Of a stretch of DNA of 64,000 nt, positions 30,463 to 41,221 are shown one piece after another (position 1 is the first letter of the stretch; the number at the start of each line of letters is the position of its first letter). The notes beneath the pieces were generated by a model, which did not search any database, was not told where the DNA came from, and worked only from the letters and a program-made list of their open reading frames with translations. The position numbers and the translations under genes were made by a program. The stretch lies in contig JANSLP010000092.1 in the NCBI GenBank assembly GCA_029298735.1, positions 1-64,000 on the forward strand. The letters run 5' to 3'. The DNA is from Ophiostoma sp. CBS 140.51 (taxonomy: Eukaryota > Ascomycota > Sordariomycetes > Ophiostomatales > Ophiostomataceae).

Positions 30463-31761
30463 CTATCGTAATCTCACTCCTGCAGCTGCCGCTGTCGCGG
30501 CAGACTGTTCTCGATCCTGAATATTCTGCTCTTTTCCCTCCTTCTGTTGCTTCCGGCAAACTGATGCGTGGTAACGTGCATGGAATTTGGCGTCCTTTTC
30601 GTGCAAGGGGTTGTACAAGATGTTGCACTCCTTGCATTCGCGGACTGATGCCGAATCGCTGCTGCCGCCATTCCGCGGCGCAACGGCAAGACTCAGTGTT
30701 GTTTGCACTGACGGCGGGCCAGAGGTCTTTTTGCGTTTCTTAGTCGTTGCTGATGGTGTCGTTGTGCTTGATAGGCCGAGACGCAGCCGCATGCGCGTAC
30801 TTGACGCGGCCATCATACTAGAGCCAAAGGATGGCGCGACGGGAATGTTCTCCTTGGTCTCCTCATCTACCTCCTGTGCTACGTTCTTCTCGTCACAGTC
30901 TTTTGTGGTATCGTCCTCTGTTGTCGTCTTCACCTGCTGGTCGGGCCGGATTGTCAACCGTCGCTTCTGCCGTGGCCGCTGTTCAAAGCCTTGCCAAAGT
31001 GGTGATGCCGGCGGCGAGTCCGGCTCATCCATCGTGAAGGCCGTCTCATCCAAGGAATAGGACGAATTGGCCGAGGGAGACGACACGACCGAAGATGCTC
31101 TCGACCGAAACGAGCCGATGGACGACGTGGGTGACGGACACGATGACAGCGAGGACATAGATGATATCGAAAGGGCCGGAGAGCATGGTTCTGGTAGAGA
31201 TGGTGGCGGTGGTGGTGCGCTTCTTGCTGCAGGCTGGAAGTATCTCATGATGCCGACTCGACGAGGACTGGGTGCTTTCCGTGGTGGCGTGGCCTTGAAT
31301 GGAATGGCCTTGGGATTCGCTTTAGTTGGTGTTTGAGGCCGTTTGTTGTTCCTACATTCAGCTTCGGCCGCTTCTTTCTGTAGCTGTCTTGAGACTTCGT
31401 CTGCAATTGAGTCGCGTCGTGTTGGGCCTGGCTGAGTTATCGTCATTGCAGCTGTTGCCGTCGAAGTCTTTGTCCGCTTTGAAGATTGTGTTTCGTGCGT
31501 CTCGTCGGGAAGAGTGCGTTTCTTGCCGTAGGTTCGGATCGCGCGTCGTACTGGTTTCTTTGTCGTTGTGGCTACTGTTTGCTGTGGCACTTTCGTTGGC
31601 GACGGTGTCGGTGTTGGCGTCGCAGACGGTGTGGTCGCCTTCATCTTGCCCAGCACAGCTTCAGCCGGCGACATGTCGGCACTGTCCTTTGCCATCCTCC
31701 CCTTCTTCGCTAGTGACTCGAGCGAACGCGTGCCCGGTGTGTCTGGTGTCATGTATCGCAT
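30463..31761 (-). CDS. ESCO/Eco1-type zinc-finger protein without acetyltransferase domain
   Basis: A single exon encodes 432 residues. The C-terminal finger CKECNILYNPLHEKDAKFHARYH (Cys376, Cys379, His394, His398) matches the C2H2 finger that precedes the acetyltransferase domain in Eco1/ESCO cohesin acetyltransferases. The protein stops 34 residues later, and no acetyltransferase sequence follows in the downstream intergenic DNA. The rest is Ser/Pro/Thr-rich and basic with likely NLS patches (KKPVRRAIRTYGKKR, KKRKK). VQTTLSL just before the finger and RVGIMRYFQP around residue 175 resemble PCNA-interacting motifs. A nuclear, replication- or cohesion-linked role is inferred. Alternatively it is a free-standing finger family specific to fungi. 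Confidence 0.82.
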   Translation of the reverse strand: MRYMTPDTPGTRSLESLAKKGRMAKDSADMSPAEAVLGKMKATTPSATPTPTPSPTKVPQQTVATTTKKPVRRAIRTYGKKRTLPDETHETQSSKRTKTSTATAAMTITQPGPTRRDSIADEVSRQLQKEAAEAECRNNKRPQTPTKANPKAIPFKATPPRKAPSPRRVGIMRYFQPAARSAPPPPPSLPEPCSPALSISSMSSLSSCPSPTSSIGSFRSRASSVVSSPSANSSYSLDETAFTMDEPDSPPASPLWQGFEQRPRQKRRLTIRPDQQVKTTTEDDTTKDCDEKNVAQEVDEETKENIPVAPSFGSSMMAASSTRMRLRLGLSSTTTPSATTKKRKKTSGPPSVQTTLSLAVAPRNGGSSDSASVRECKECNILYNPLHEKDAKFHARYHASVCRKQQKEGKEQNIQDREQSAATAAAAGVRLR

Positions 31762-32406
31762 AGCGGATGATGTGGCCAGTCGTGGAGAGAATAGGTCGGC
31801 ACAATGGCCGCCGAGTACGTTCGTGAAGTTCAGGGGCGGCTAACGTAAGTTCTTCTCGTAGAATGAGTCAGTTCGTGATATTGTTGATGTCAATGCAAGT
31901 CGTGAAGATTTGTTGTCGAAACGTAAACAATACGATGAATACAGTAAATGGTGAGGCTGGTAAGAAAATGGCTTCTAAAAGGAAAAAAGAAAGAAAAGAT
32001 GGCCGCCACAAATTAAGATATAAGAAAATCACTTTGCCACAGGCGTCTGTGTTCAGACGACAGGGGTGTCTTTTTGCCCATGTCGCGAAAATGGGAGAGA
32101 GCCAAAGAGCTTTTGGCCGTGTTTTGCTGTGTATTTTGGCTGGTGCCCCGCTTTGGAGACGCGCATCGCAGCTCCCCAATTGACGCGTTTTGGGGGAAGG
32201 AGCGCGTCTTCCCGCCCTCGCGTGTACCACGTGATATCATCAACAACTTAAAGTGGCTTTTTAGACGACACATTAAGACGACAGACAAACGTCCAATTTG
32301 TCTATTCTTTTAAGAGGTTTTGTTGTTTGTTCATTTATTAGATGAGCGAGGCAATATATCCCCCAAAGCATGATCCGTATGAAGCGCCTGAGATATGCTC
32401 ACAAGT
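31762..32406. other. Intergenic region between zinc-finger gene and VMA12
   Basis: Promoter side of the zinc-finger gene and 3' flank of VMA12, both on the minus strand. CACGTGAT occurs at about 32228. No gene is supported. Confidence 0.55.
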
Positions 32407-33360
32407 CTACGATATTGTCTCCTTTTTCCGCCTCCTCGCTTGAGCGCTATCGACTCCCGTCGCTCCCTTTTCGTCTGGTATTAACACGTCTGAGCTGCCA
32501 GTTATGCCGTTCTTCTCTCCCGACAGCCCCTTCTTCTCTTGCTCAACGTCAGTGTTGTCTTTGCCGCCCGGCCCGACCGCCCACGTGTTGACCACCTGCC
32601 GCACTTCTTTCTGCTCGTTCTTCTCCCGTCTTGCCGCGTCCGACAGATGCCACACGTAGCCGGCGTACAATCCGTACTCGACAATTCCCGTGGCAATGCT
32701 GCCGCCCATGGCCAAAAACAGCCGCGACGGCGTCGGCCACCACCGCGCCAGCATCCAAAGCGCATAGGCCACGCCGGCCATTGTCAGCACAAAGTTGAAG
32801 ATGAGCATGACTTGGCGGTTGATGTCATTGAAAGTGACGTCGTCGTCACCCGTATCGGCAGCATAGACGGGGCGGTTGACTTGCGCAAACTTGGAGGTGT
32901 CGTAGGCGTCGGGCGGGTTGACCATGCGTTCGTAGGCGCGGGCCTCTTCATCACGGCGCAGGCGGGCCATGAGAGCCCTGTACTCGGGGGACTGCAAACA
33001 GAGTTAGTACAGTGTTCAAAAGAGCGAGACACATGGCACTGAAATGAATGCAGCGAGTGTAGGAGGTCATACTGGCTCAGGCTTTGGTGGTGGAGGCGGC
33101 ACATAGACACGGGCACCGATCAGCAGTGACTCGAGTGTTGTTGGGGCCGTTTGTAATTCTGTCTCTGAAAGGCCCTTCAAAGCTGTCGCCAGTCGCAGAA
33201 TCTGAGGGTGGGAGATGGGCTTGGCGACTTCTGGCGAGCTAAGATCAGGCTCGCCTTCTTTCAATTCGATTGCGCTCTTGGAGCTATCCGTCGGTTTCGC
33301 ATCGCTCTGCAGGCGCTTCAAGCCCTCTACTATGGAGGGCGTCATCGTTAGAAGCACCAT
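32407..33360 (-). CDS. VMA12: ER V-ATPase assembly factor Vma12/Vph2
   Basis: Exons 33360-33073 and 32991-32407 encode 290 residues; the 81-bp intron (GTATGA donor, GCAG acceptor) joins PPPPPKPEP-SPEYRALMARLRRDEE, the conserved Vma12 segment. Two membrane helices lie at VMLIFNFVLTMAGVAYALWML and LFLAMGGSIATGIVEYGLYAGYVW, and the tail is charged and cytosolic. Yeast Vma12 (Vph2) works with Vma21 and Vma22 in the ER to assemble the Vo sector of the vacuolar proton pump. The start at 33360 (MVLLTMTPSIVEGLKRL) is preferred over an in-frame ATG at 33480, because the extra 40 residues look non-coding; 33345 (MTPSIVEG) is another option. It diverges from COQ1. Confidence 0.88.
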
Positions 33361-34140
33361 CTCTAGCGACCGGTGGGTGGGCGAAGTGCGCGGTCGCTTT
33401 GGTGAATTGTGAGTGCTGGCGATGTGAGGCTGAAAGGAGAACCAGGCAGCTGTATTTCGATATTTTTGGCCAAGATGCACTTAAGCACTGAAGCGTAATA
33501 GCAGTTTCAGCAGTCGCACCTGCCAAGCCGCAGGCGTAAAAGTGGAGACCTGAGGTAAGCCAAACGTACCACACAGGGCAGGCACGGGCTGCAACTGCCC
33601 TCTGGAGCGTAACGCTGTATTACACCAACGGAGGCAAGAGCGCAGGAGCGCAAGCTTCCCTCGGGAATGGGCGGGACAGAAGTACAACACGCTAATTGGC
33701 CCAAAACAGCTCCATGACGGTCCCAATTGCCCAATTGGCGCAAACTCGTGTTTTTTCTTGCCCTCCCTGTGGGCACGTCCCGCCCAGCTTGGTGGGTAGG
33801 CACGACCGGCGTCTGGTAAAAGAGTAAAGGCGAGAAAAATCTAGATCGAACCACGACCGGAGCGAAAGAAGCAGCCGCATTTTGTTCCGGGCCCCGACCG
33901 ACAACACGAAGCCATTGTCACCACCAACCCCATTCCGACGACTTGTTGCTCAAAACCCAGTCGATCTAGACCAATTTTACAGCTGTCTACGTGCTTGAAC
34001 AACCAAGCAACCGCTCCCGAAAACCTCAAGGTCACAAAGCGGGCGCTCCGTTTCCCGAGCTTCGACCGGCGCTCCGACCTCGCCGACGACAGCGACAGCA
34101 GCCTCTGGGCGGCAATCAACAGGCCGGAAAGAAGGGAAAG
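33361..34140. promoter_or_regulatory. Divergent promoter of VMA12 and COQ1
   Basis: 780 bp between head-to-head genes. The frame of COQ1 extends upstream to an in-frame ATG at 33991, but the added residues are low-complexity and basic, so I keep this interval as regulatory. Repeats of CCCAATTG occur at 33722-33738. Confidence 0.55.
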
Positions 34141-35762
34141 ATGGTGGCGCGTATCAGATCTGTGGCAGGTGTGCCGCTGAACCCAACACAGCGTGCGACA
34201 GCCGTTCTGCGGCGGCCACAGACGGCCGCCCGCGGCTCATTATGCAGCACCGCGGCTGCGTACTCCTCGACAGCAAGATGCCTCCTGCAGAAGTCGACTT
34301 CGTCACAAGAGAACGGCTTGCCGGCACGAACGACTCCGACAAGGACAGTCCCTTCCCAGTACACCCACTCCGCCCACCTCCAGCACTACCTCCGCCAGAA
34401 CCAGCTTGCCAACCGCCGGTCATCTTCAGCATGGTCGGCCGCCGTTTCGGTTGCAGGCAACATTGTGTCCAATGCCCTTAACCGGGCAAAGAAGAATGAG
34501 CTGGCCATTGACCCTCTGCGGGCAGTCGCCAAGGAGATGAAGTTCCTGATCGGCGACGTGCGCAAGCTGTTAGGTTCGGGCCATCCCTCGCTGGATCGTG
34601 CGGCCAAGTACTACACACAGGCCGAAGGCAAGCACATGCGGCCGCTGATTGTGCTGCTCATGTCGCGCGCAACTCACCTGTGCCCCAAGGCGCCGCAGCT
34701 GCAGCCGGTCTATGTTCAGTCGCAACAGCAGCAGCAGCAGCAGCAGCCCCTCCAGGCATCGGCCGGTGTGGACGTCTCCATCTCGCCCGTCAATGTTCTG
34801 TCCGACTTCAACCCGTCCTGGTCCTCCACTTCGCCCTTCACCGACCCTTCCGCCTCCTCACCCACCTCCTCCTCGTCGACACCTGAAGAGGCCGCCATCC
34901 CCGAGATCCTGCCGACACAGCGCCGCCTTGCTGAGATCACCGAGCTCATCCACACGGCTTCGCTGCTCCACGACGACGTCATCGACCACTCCGAGTCCCG
35001 CCGCGGCGCCCCCTCGGCCAACCTCGAATTTGGCAACAAGATGGCCGTTCTGGCGGGCGATTTCCTGCTAGGCCGTGCCTCCGTCGCGCTCGCCCGTCTG
35101 CGCAACGCCGAGGTCGTTGAGCTGCTGGCCACTGTCATTGCCAACCTGGTCGAGGGCGAGTTCATGCAGCTCAAGAACACGGCCAGCGACGAGAAGCACC
35201 CCGTCTGGAGTGAGGCCACGCTGCAGTACTACCTGCAAAAGACGTACCTCAAAACGGCGTCGCTCATCAGCAAGAGCTGTCGTGCAGCTGCGCTGCTAGG
35301 CGGTGTCGACAACGCGACCGTCGAGGCCGCTTATCTGTACGGCAAGAACCTGGGCCTAGCCTTCCAGCTAGTCGACGACATGCTCGACTACACGCGCTCG
35401 GCCAAGGAGCTGGGCAAGCCCGCAGGTGCGGACCTGGAGCTGGGCCTGGCGACGGCGCCGCTGCTGTTTGCCTGGCGCGACCGACCAGAGCTGGGCGAGC
35501 TTGTCGGTCGCAAGTTCAGCCAGCCGGGCGATGCAGAGAGGGTGAGTAACCTCCCTATGCCAATATATTTTGTTTTTAACCCACATCATTAACAGCATAG
35601 GCACGCGAGATTGTCCTGTCGACGGACGGTATTGAGCAGACACGAGCACTAGCTCAGGACTACGCCGATCAGGCCATTGCATCGATTGCCGCCTTCCCGC
35701 CGAGCGAGGCCAAGGATGGCCTTGTCGAGATGGCCACCAAGACGCTGAAGCGTCAGAAGTAG
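34141..35762 (+). CDS. COQ1: Polyprenyl diphosphate synthase for ubiquinone side chain (Coq1)
   Basis: Exons 34141-35541 and 35601-35762 encode 520 residues; the 59-bp intron, with the acceptor CATAG at 35600, joins FSQPGDAER-AREIVLSTDGIEQTR. It is a trans-prenyltransferase that makes the long polyprenyl tail of coenzyme Q in the mitochondrial matrix. Residues 1-60 are Arg/Ser/Ala-rich and look like a transit peptide. Aspartate motifs are DDVID (LLHDDVIDHSESRRG) and DDMLD (LAFQLVDDMLDYT), with GDFLLGRAS between them. A low-complexity insert (about residues 190-258) with eight Gln and a Ser-rich stretch interrupts the domain before the first aspartate motif. ATG 33991 is an alternative start that would add 50 residues. 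Confidence 0.95.
34723..34746 (+). repeat. CAA(CAG)7 codon repeat in COQ1
   Basis: A trinucleotide microsatellite encoding Gln195-Gln202, inside the low-complexity insert of Coq1. Such runs can vary in length between strains. Confidence 0.9.
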
Positions 35763-36717
35763 AGCGGTGATCACGAACGGACTTTTAAAATTAGACAAAA
35801 ATGTTGGGTCTGTAGGTCTGTACGATAGGAGCATCAGCCTCACGGTGGTTGGAAGAAGAAAAAATACGACAAAACGACTCGCATTTGCATATGTTTTCAT
35901 GGGAGAGCTCGTGGATGATTTGGAATAATAGGCGAGGGGACAGAATCATGTATCTTGGCTTTTCTGTATATACGACATCATGGGGTGGATGGGAAGACCC
36001 TATGGGACAAAAGCATGAAGAGAAGATGAGGCATTCGTCTCAGAAAACCGCCTTCTGTCTTCTTTATTTTGGTTGTACTGTTTTATACATAGACAAACCT
36101 CTCATACATTATGAATTTACCAGTTTATCAACATTGTCAACACTTTCGATATTTAGATGATGAAAGGTGGTGAGGAGTGACTGAGGGATATGTACCCAAC
36201 GTTGCCCAGCAAGCGACAAGCTGTTCTCACTTGGTCTCAATGTGACGTGCTGTTTTTCAGACCCTTTTCCTCAACGTAAGGGAAAATACGGTAGCCAATG
36301 GCATAACAAAGAATCACAGAACAAAAATACACCCGGTATTGTGTTCGCTCTTTCCTATTTGCTACCCTGCGAAGGTTGCATTGCCTACATTGCCTGCCGC
36401 CCGTTCCAGAATATCGAAGCGAGCATGCAACAAACGGATATCCGCGGGCGGTCTGGCTATTGAGCACCAAATATTCGGCGATGTCGGCATGTTTGGTCTG
36501 GATCGAGAACAACAAGGGAAAAGGGAGGAATTCAAAAGTCAAAGGATCAAAAGAAAGGGCCAGATCCAAAGAACCAACAAACACCAAAGATCGGTAAAAC
36601 TGGCCCTGTGCTTTGTCCGTCAAGGGAGGCCCAGAAGACGGCGTTCTGTTTTCCATTAGGTAAGTTATGAGGGCTAGGAAGCAAGCAGACGAGGCGCAGG
36701 ACCAGAACAGAGTAACG

Positions 36718-37190
36718 ATCGAGTAATGGGAAATGGCAGGGTCACGAGAACGAGAAAAAAGTAAGACAGCAAAACCGTCAGCAGACGTTCTTGCTACCAT
36801 GTTTGTTTTACTTTGTTTTGTTTTTCTTGGTGAAATCAAGTGGAAAAGGATTAAAGGAAAAGGAAAAAGACGAGCCGAGTAACAAAATGGCAGAGAAAAA
36901 GACGAAAAAAACTTCAAAAAGCAGGAAATAACATTGAAGATCGTGGCCGGGGAATAAAAACCTGCAAAAATGCGCGAAAGGCAGGGAATCAAAATCCAAC
37001 GAGAATAAAACTTTCAAAAGAGGAGCCCGAAAGGCTTCAAAAACGCGCCGAAAGAGGCAATCCATTACTCGATGGGATGCTCACACGGCGCCTTCCCTCC
37101 CTTTCCCGACTGACCTTTACTGGTCTTGACTGGTCTTTGGCTGGCCTTTACTCGATTGTTACTCGATCGTTTCTTCCCGTGTTACTCGAT
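36718..37190. repeat. Five copies of TTACTCGAT
   Basis: Copies lie at 37065-37073, 37148-37156, 37159-37167 and 37182-37190 on the plus strand, and one on the minus strand at 36718-36726. Two share the longer form CCATTACTCGAT and two share TTACTCGATC. A given 9-mer is expected about once per 131 kb counting both strands, so this is a marked local excess. Confidence 0.7.
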
Positions 37191-38915
37191 CAAAACCCCA
37201 AAGAGGAAAGGGCGGTCGACGGCAACTCGGCCTTCGCTCTGAAATCCGCAGTAAAAGACAGGCTCTATTTTAGTGCACAGGGAGAGAAAGAGGACAAAGG
37301 CAACAAAAAGGGCGGCATGGGCAGGGTCGGGATTATTAGGGGCCTTTTGGGCCCTTTTTTGAAGCATTTTTGGTGGTGTTCTGGTATTTTCTAGTGTCTC
37401 CTTTGCTGAAATTTCGGTGTGCAGGCGCTTAAATGTGCCTCCTGCCAAAACAAAATTTACCAGTCTGTGACAAAACAGCGGCGACCTCCTAGCGTCTTTT
37501 TGAAGGCACGTGCCTGTGCCACCACCAATCCACCGTTGTTCAGCCAAAAATGGGCAGGAGTCGGCCAAAGCCGATGGGACTTTGCACTTTGATGGGCAGG
37601 AGTGCTTTGACACACGACGCCGGTTATGTTCCTGTTGTGCCTGTGCCTTCCTAAATCAGCGGCAACACACAACCCCTCCTCGTTTCCCTCCCTCCCCTAT
37701 TACGTTATTTGCACTCTTTTGACAGGCTGTCTTTCATCGTTTGTGTACTTTTTCGTTAGCCATGCCCTGTCGATCGGCGTTTTCAACAAAAAGAACGAGA
37801 ACAATTCGGCAAGAGACGTTGCAGTGTGCTCTGTTGGTCTAGAAGCAGTGATGAACACGAAAAAAGAGGGGATGGACCCTGATAAGGAAAGAGCGTAGGG
37901 ACTAACACAACCCTCGTACCAAGACGGCATTAACGAGGAAAGAGCGAAGGACGCAAAGTATCTCTCAACCAAACCCCTCACCTACAGATACTCCATACAC
38001 TGCTACACAGATAAGCCCCAGCCAAACAGTTCGCGGAGAACCCAAATCCACACACACATCGCTTTTGCCCGCGGGCTAGTGTGCCTCTTAACGTTGTCCT
38101 GTGCCTGTCACGGCCAGCCCAAGCACACAAAAGTTGCCACGGTCACGATCCGCAGCAAGATAGGGAAATGAGTCGGATCGCCGGGACCTCTGCAAGAGGG
38201 ATATGAGGTATGCAAAACATATGGTATGTCAACAATGTGTTTAGAAGAGTATGTACAAGGTAAATGCAGTTGGCAACGTCGAGGACATAAACTCGTATTG
38301 TCGCGGCTGGCGCGCAAGTAGAAAGATCTCGCCCGCGGCAGACTTTGGGGCCCACCGGAGGGGCCACCCGGAGGCGTTAGAAAGGGAAAGAGCGACTAAG
38401 GACGAGTGAGGCCATGCCGGCTCGGCGGCCAAGAAACGTCTCCTTCCCACCAGACCAAAACCCGCACCAAAAAGGACACCTAAAAATGCACCAAAAAGAG
38501 GGATCTGACTCCAGAGAGCGGATCCTCCTTGCTCGCGCGCGTTGTCGTCGTGGCGGAGGAGGACCCGTCTGTTAGCCTCCTCGACGTCGGGTTCTCGTTC
38601 TCTCCTTCTCTCTTTTTCCTCTTTTGGATTGCTCTTGCCTCTCGGCGCATGGTTGCCCTTGATGGGTCTCCCCGGTTTTCTCTCTTGGTCCCCTTCGTTC
38701 CTTCCTTTCTTTCCTCACCCGTTCCGTTTGTCTTTGTTCTTTAAAGGGAAGCCGTCGCCCACTCCCGGGGCCTTTCCGTTTTGAATACTCTCGTCCCTTC
38801 CGGCAACTCTCTTTTGACTTCACACTCACTTGACTCTGACACTCTTTACTATTTTTACTTTTAACTCTTGACACTCAGTCTTGACCATCTTTACGTCTAT
38901 CGCTCAACAACACGC

Positions 38916-39179
38916 CTTATCAGACCTCTGGCACGCAGATACCCGACCTCACACCACCACCACAACATCCTTATCTCTCGACCTCACCACCGCGCATCTT
39001 TTTGCCCTTTCTCAAGAGATAAGCTCGCATTCAAGTGAAACTCGTTCTGCCAGCGACGACAAAAATACTGCCGGCTCTCCTATTCACTTATTTTCTCTCG
39101 CCTAACTACCCTTTCCCTCTCTATCCTCTTTATCATCCCGCCCTACCCCGGCTTCTTTCTCCTGCACTCCCACCTTATC
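38916..39179. promoter_or_regulatory. GATA-factor site group upstream of allantoinase
   Basis: GATAAG cores occur at 38916-38921 (minus), 38970-38975 (minus), 39018-39023 (plus) and 39174-39179 (minus), with TGATAA at 39130-39135 (minus). All lie 200-470 bp upstream of the allantoinase ATG. AreA/NIT2 GATA factors are known to activate purine and allantoin catabolism genes in fungi under nitrogen limitation. Binding here is inferred. Confidence 0.55.
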
Positions 39180-39385
39180 CTCCTACCCCGACCTGTCTAC
39201 CCCGGATCTCAGATAATAATACCGTTTGTGCACGCTCTCTCTTCTTCCCCAGATTCACCTCTGATCGCCCTCACTTCTACATCGGGTAAAGCCTAAACCC
39301 TTTCTACCACAAAGGTGGTTGCCATACAAGAGTAGATACTCTTATTCTCTTTTCTTTAAACTCACACACACCCACATCACCAGCC

Positions 39386-41221
39386 ATGGTGCCCTCAATC
39401 CAGGTTGTGGCTCCTAGCCAAGAGCCGCAGCTAGTTGTTCTTGCTTCAACAAGGGCCGTCCTCACTCAGCCAGACGACTCGCTCATTCTCTCGCCCGCCA
39501 CCATCACCATCTCCCCACAGACTGGCACCATTGTGTCCATAGCCCGTGAGGTCCTTCCCGCCTCTGCTTTCCCTGCCAATACTCAGTATGTCGACTACTC
39601 GCCCAGCGTGCTGATGCCCGGTCTCGTCGATGCCCATGTGCACCTAAACGAGCCTGGCCGCACGGAGTGGGAGGGTTTCTACACCGGCACCCGTGCTGCC
39701 GCATCTGGTGGTGTCACCACCGTTGTCGACATGCCTCTCAATGCTATCCCGCCCACAACAACACTCCACGGTTTCAAGGAGAAGCTGAACGCCAGCCAGG
39801 GTCAGCTTTGGGTCGATGTCGGCTTCTATGGCGGTGTCATCCCGGGCAATGCTGACCAGCTTCTGCCCCTGGTCGAGGCCGGTGTCCGCGGCTTCAAGGG
39901 CTTCCTAATCCACTCAGGCGTCGACGAGTTCCCCGCTGTGTCTGCCAAGGATATCTCCCTGGCCATGGAGACACTGAAAGATGCCGACACCACGCTCATG
40001 TTCCACGCTGAAATGATCCCGCCCATTGCCGACTCCGTCGGTGACGCCGTCCAGACGTCCGAGCCGCCACTCGCCCCGCACGGTGCCCTCGAGTCCTACA
40101 ACACCTTTTTGGAGAGCCGCCCGCCCGTCTTTGAGACGTGTGCCATTGAGGAAATTGTGTGTCTTGCTCCCGCCGCTCCCAACCTGCACCTCCACATCGT
40201 CCACCTGTCAGCCACCGAGTGTATCCCCATTCTGCGCGATGCCCGCGAGCGTGGCATCAACATCACCGCCGAGACCTGCTTCCACTACCTGGGCCTGGCT
40301 TCGGACGGCATTGCCGACGGTGACACCCGCCACAAGTGCTGCCCGCCCATCCGCAGCCAGATCAACCAGGATGGCTTGTGGAACGAGCTGGGTCGCCCAG
40401 ACAGTGTTATCAAGACAGTTGTCTCCGACCACTCACCTTGCACACCGGACCTGAAGCTGCTGCCGGGCCACTTGGCCGCACCTGCCCCTCGCGCTGTTGA
40501 TGCCCTGCAGGTCGAGAACGAGTCGCCGCAGATGCGCCACTCCGATTCCGGTATTGACATGACCCTGCCCGAGGATGAGGCCAACCCCGAGAGCAAGGCT
40601 GTAGTTGTGAAGGCCGCCTCCACCCCGACCGACGAGGCCGTTTCCGTCCTTACCACCACCGCAGCCGAGGAGGAGCTCGCCAAGATGGCCGCCACCGACA
40701 AGCGCGGCGACTTCTTCGCTGCCTGGGGCGGTATCTCGTCTGTCGGCCTGGGCCTGCCCATCATGTACACCGCCGCCCAGGCCCGCCGTGCTGCCCTCGA
40801 GACCGGTGCCGATACCCTGGATGACCACACTCACCACCAGTGCGCCGATGTCGACTGCGAAGACGTCGCGCCCACGTCCACTTCGATCCCCACAATCATC
40901 GACATTGTCCGCCTCTGCTGCCAGGCCACCGCCGAGCAGGTCGGCCTGTCCCACCGCAAGGGCGGTCTCCGCGTCGGCCTCGATGCTGACGTCTGTGTCT
41001 TTGACGATGCCATGCAGTGGACTTTCACGCAGGGCGACATGCGCTGGAAGAACCGCTGCTCGCCCTGGGAGGGCCACACCTTTGAGGGCCGCGTGCGCGC
41101 CACGTGGCTACGTGGCCAGGCTATTTTCGCTCTGGGCGCAGCCAACGACGGCTTCGTCGGCGGCCGCCCTGTGGGTGCGCCGCTGATTGAGAAGCGCGGT
41201 CCGGCCAAGGTGGTGGCATAA
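39386..41221 (+). CDS. DAL1: Allantoinase
   Basis: Hydrolyses allantoin to allantoate in purine-nitrogen recycling. A single exon encodes 611 residues, starting at an ATG in good context (CAGCCATGG). It belongs to the cyclic amidohydrolase superfamily. Likely ligands for the binuclear metal site are His84 and His86 (VDAHVHLNEPG), the bridging carboxylated Lys171 (FKGFLIHSG), His207 (FHAEM), His273 (HIVHLSATE) and Asp348 (SDHSPCTPDLKLL). All are intact. It is about 150 residues longer than the yeast enzyme. Most of the excess is an acidic, Ser/Thr-rich insert (about 360-435) between LKLLPGHL and FFAAWGGISS, plus a shorter His/Asp/Cys-rich loop (DDHTHHQCADVDCED). Upstream GATA sites suggest control by nitrogen quality. 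Confidence 0.94.
   Translation: MVPSIQVVAPSQEPQLVVLASTRAVLTQPDDSLILSPATITISPQTGTIVSIAREVLPASAFPANTQYVDYSPSVLMPGLVDAHVHLNEPGRTEWEGFYTGTRAAASGGVTTVVDMPLNAIPPTTTLHGFKEKLNASQGQLWVDVGFYGGVIPGNADQLLPLVEAGVRGFKGFLIHSGVDEFPAVSAKDISLAMETLKDADTTLMFHAEMIPPIADSVGDAVQTSEPPLAPHGALESYNTFLESRPPVFETCAIEEIVCLAPAAPNLHLHIVHLSATECIPILRDARERGINITAETCFHYLGLASDGIADGDTRHKCCPPIRSQINQDGLWNELGRPDSVIKTVVSDHSPCTPDLKLLPGHLAAPAPRAVDALQVENESPQMRHSDSGIDMTLPEDEANPESKAVVVKAASTPTDEAVSVLTTTAAEEELAKMAATDKRGDFFAAWGGISSVGLGLPIMYTAAQARRAALETGADTLDDHTHHQCADVDCEDVAPTSTSIPTIIDIVRLCCQATAEQVGLSHRKGGLRVGLDADVCVFDDAMQWTFTQGDMRWKNRCSPWEGHTFEGRVRATWLRGQAIFALGAANDGFVGGRPVGAPLIEKRGPAKVVA

Larger units (their letters stand above)
35763..39385. 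other. Intergenic region and long CT-rich leader upstream of allantoinase
   Basis: 3.6 kb without a supportable gene. 35763-37060 is mixed sequence with small frames that lack motifs. A group of TTACTCGAT elements spans 36718-37190. AGGCACGTGCCT, a 12-bp palindrome with an E-box core, is at 37504-37515. From about 38560 to 39385 the plus strand is strongly CT-rich, as in long fungal 5' leaders, and carries several GATA sites. Confidence 0.6.

Noticed and set aside
33991..34140. Upstream in-frame ATG of COQ1 as the true start
   Set aside because: The extra 50 residues are basic low complexity, while MVARIRSVAG at 34141 begins a normal-looking mitochondrial presequence.
36237..36992. 251-codon minus-strand frame upstream of allantoinase
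   Set aside because: Phe/Ser/Leu-rich low-complexity start and no family motif; codon use is unlike the confirmed genes.
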